A DNA stretch of 64,000 nt, taken from the NCBI RefSeq assembly GCF_900106995.1, contig NZ_FNOK01000012.1:62001-126000 (forward strand), read 5' to 3'. Made by a program: the position numbers and the translations under genes. Below, in pieces: positions 63,284 to 64,000 of this stretch; within the stretch, counting starts at the first letter, position 1, and each line of letters opens with the position of its first letter. The stretch comes from Saccharopolyspora shandongensis (GTDB lineage Bacteria > Actinomycetota > Actinomycetes > Mycobacteriales > Pseudonocardiaceae). Under the pieces are notes generated by a model. It worked only from the letters and a program-made list of their open reading frames with translations. It was not told the origin of the DNA and made no database searches.

Positions 63284-64000
63284 ATGGACGAGGCCGAGGA
63301 ACGGCCCGCCGACCTCGGAAACCCGCCCGGGGCGGCCGCGCAGCCGTTCCTCCGCCCGAGCCCGATGCTGTTGCAGGGGCAGGACTACTTCTTCCGCTCG
63401 CCGGACACGCTGCTGGACTTCCAGGAGCGGATGTTCGGCGCGGATCTCGTCGCCGATGAGCCCGGCGACCCGGTGCCGTGCGTGCTGGTGCTGGCGCGCG
63501 CCGCCGACATGGAGATGAACGAGCTGTCGCTGGCGCTGGCCGAGCACGACATCCGCATGGTGCGCATCGATGCCGACCGCTGCCTGGACCTCGCCCTCAC
63601 CATCTACACGGACACGCCGCTGATCGAGTTCCAGCGCTGGCTGCTGCGGCCGGTCCTGGTCTGGCGGCGGCACTTCGACATCACCGCTATCCCGGTCGAC
63701 CCGACCACGGTGCACGGCGCCTACGTCCGCGAGCAGTGGAGCGCGGTGGCGAACTGGCTGGCCTGCCGAGGTGACTGGGAGCAGGTGAATTCGGTGCATT
63801 CCACCGAACACCTCGACCGGCTGACGCAGCTGCAGGGCGCGTCGGCGGTCGGCCTGCGGGTGCCCCGGACCGCGGTGACCACCATGCCCGGGCGGAGCCG
63901 TCCGGGCGGCGGCCGGTGCATCGTCAAGACGGCCGGGCACCACCTCCTCGAACCCGAGCCGGGCGCGCTGCGCGGCCTCTTCCCGCGCCCGTTGGACATC
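63284..64000 (+). CDS. ATP-grasp ribosomal-peptide maturase-like protein (3' end outside window)
   Basis: Visible for 239 codons from ATG 63284. The N-terminal pre-ATP-grasp region shows VLVLARAADMEMNELSLALA, VRIDADRCLDLALTIY, and a PVLVWRRHFDI segment like the WxRR motif of MvdD/TgmB-type enzymes. WEQVNSVHSTEHLDRLTQLQ, then VGLRVPRTAVTT matches the family's VN...K..QL.A...GL.VP pattern. The start of the nucleotide-binding half (GRCIVKTAGHHLLEPEPG) is present, and the catalytic end is beyond the window. It probably modifies a ribosomal peptide, with the ORF just upstream as candidate substrate. Confidence 0.72.
   Translation, partial: MDEAEERPADLGNPPGAAAQPFLRPSPMLLQGQDYFFRSPDTLLDFQERMFGADLVADEPGDPVPCVLVLARAADMEMNELSLALAEHDIRMVRIDADRCLDLALTIYTDTPLIEFQRWLLRPVLVWRRHFDITAIPVDPTTVHGAYVREQWSAVANWLACRGDWEQVNSVHSTEHLDRLTQLQGASAVGLRVPRTAVTTMPGRSRPGGGRCIVKTAGHHLLEPEPGALRGLFPRPLDI

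Overview
The window is about 64 kb of very GC-rich DNA with actinobacterial codon use, many GTG/TTG starts and 4-nt start/stop overlaps. The backbone rsmA - ispE - acyl-AMP ligase - pth - rplY - prs - glmU - TetR - mfd - mazG - LpqU-like - eno - ftsB-like - DUF501 - ppx matches, as I recall it, the Mycobacterium tuberculosis Rv1010-Rv1026 order. The species is therefore a mycelial actinomycete. Family and repeat content suggest Pseudonocardiales (Saccharopolyspora-like), but this is inference.

Layout. 1-5 kb: rsmA (cut at the left edge), then a metNIQ methionine importer behind a SAM-riboswitch-like leader and a 51-codon leader ORF, then ispE. 5-17 kb: ABC-F ATPase, fatty acyl-AMP ligase, pth/rplY, two reductases, prs/glmU, a GGDEF protein and tRNA-Gln(UUG). 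17-28 kb: an acyl-CoA desaturase with its likely TetR regulator, a PQQ-type dehydrogenase, mfd, a BCCT transporter and two lipoproteins. 28-39 kb: mazG, three related lytic transglycosylases, eno, ftsB-like, DUF501, an acyl-CoA dehydrogenase broken by one stop codon, and ppx. 39-45 kb: a complete oligopeptide ABC importer. 45-54 kb: TetR/NmrA pair, ABC-2 exporter with a small XRE regulator, a secreted two-repeat N/Q-rich protein, TetR/HXXEE pair, an S10 peptidase and a family-5 uracil-DNA glycosylase (udg).

54.4-59.1 kb is the accessory island. Three tandem modules each end with a copy of the 3' end of udg, in frame and with its stop codon. The copies differ almost only by synonymous changes. 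The cargo is an AbiE-like nucleotidyltransferase pair, a DinB-like protein, and a Phd/HicB-like plus HicA-like toxin-antitoxin pair with a long palindromic operator, followed by a truncated DUF664 pseudogene. No integrase is visible. The simplest reading is that the udg 3' end is an attachment site where small islands have accreted. Beyond it lie a DUF4937 pseudogene, a GNAT acetyltransferase, a NYN-domain protein, a type II NADH dehydrogenase, and at the right edge a candidate ATP-grasp RiPP pair (small precursor-like ORF plus truncated maturase).

Intergenic DNA holds several repeat families: three copies of a ~260-bp structured element whose central hairpin co-varies between copies, with two copies inserted in palindromes; an 18-bp palindrome CAGTTTCAATTGAAACTG (four intact copies, one split); a CGATTTCGCGCGAAATCG palindrome; and GAACGGACCGTTC palindromes in a tandem duplication before ppx.
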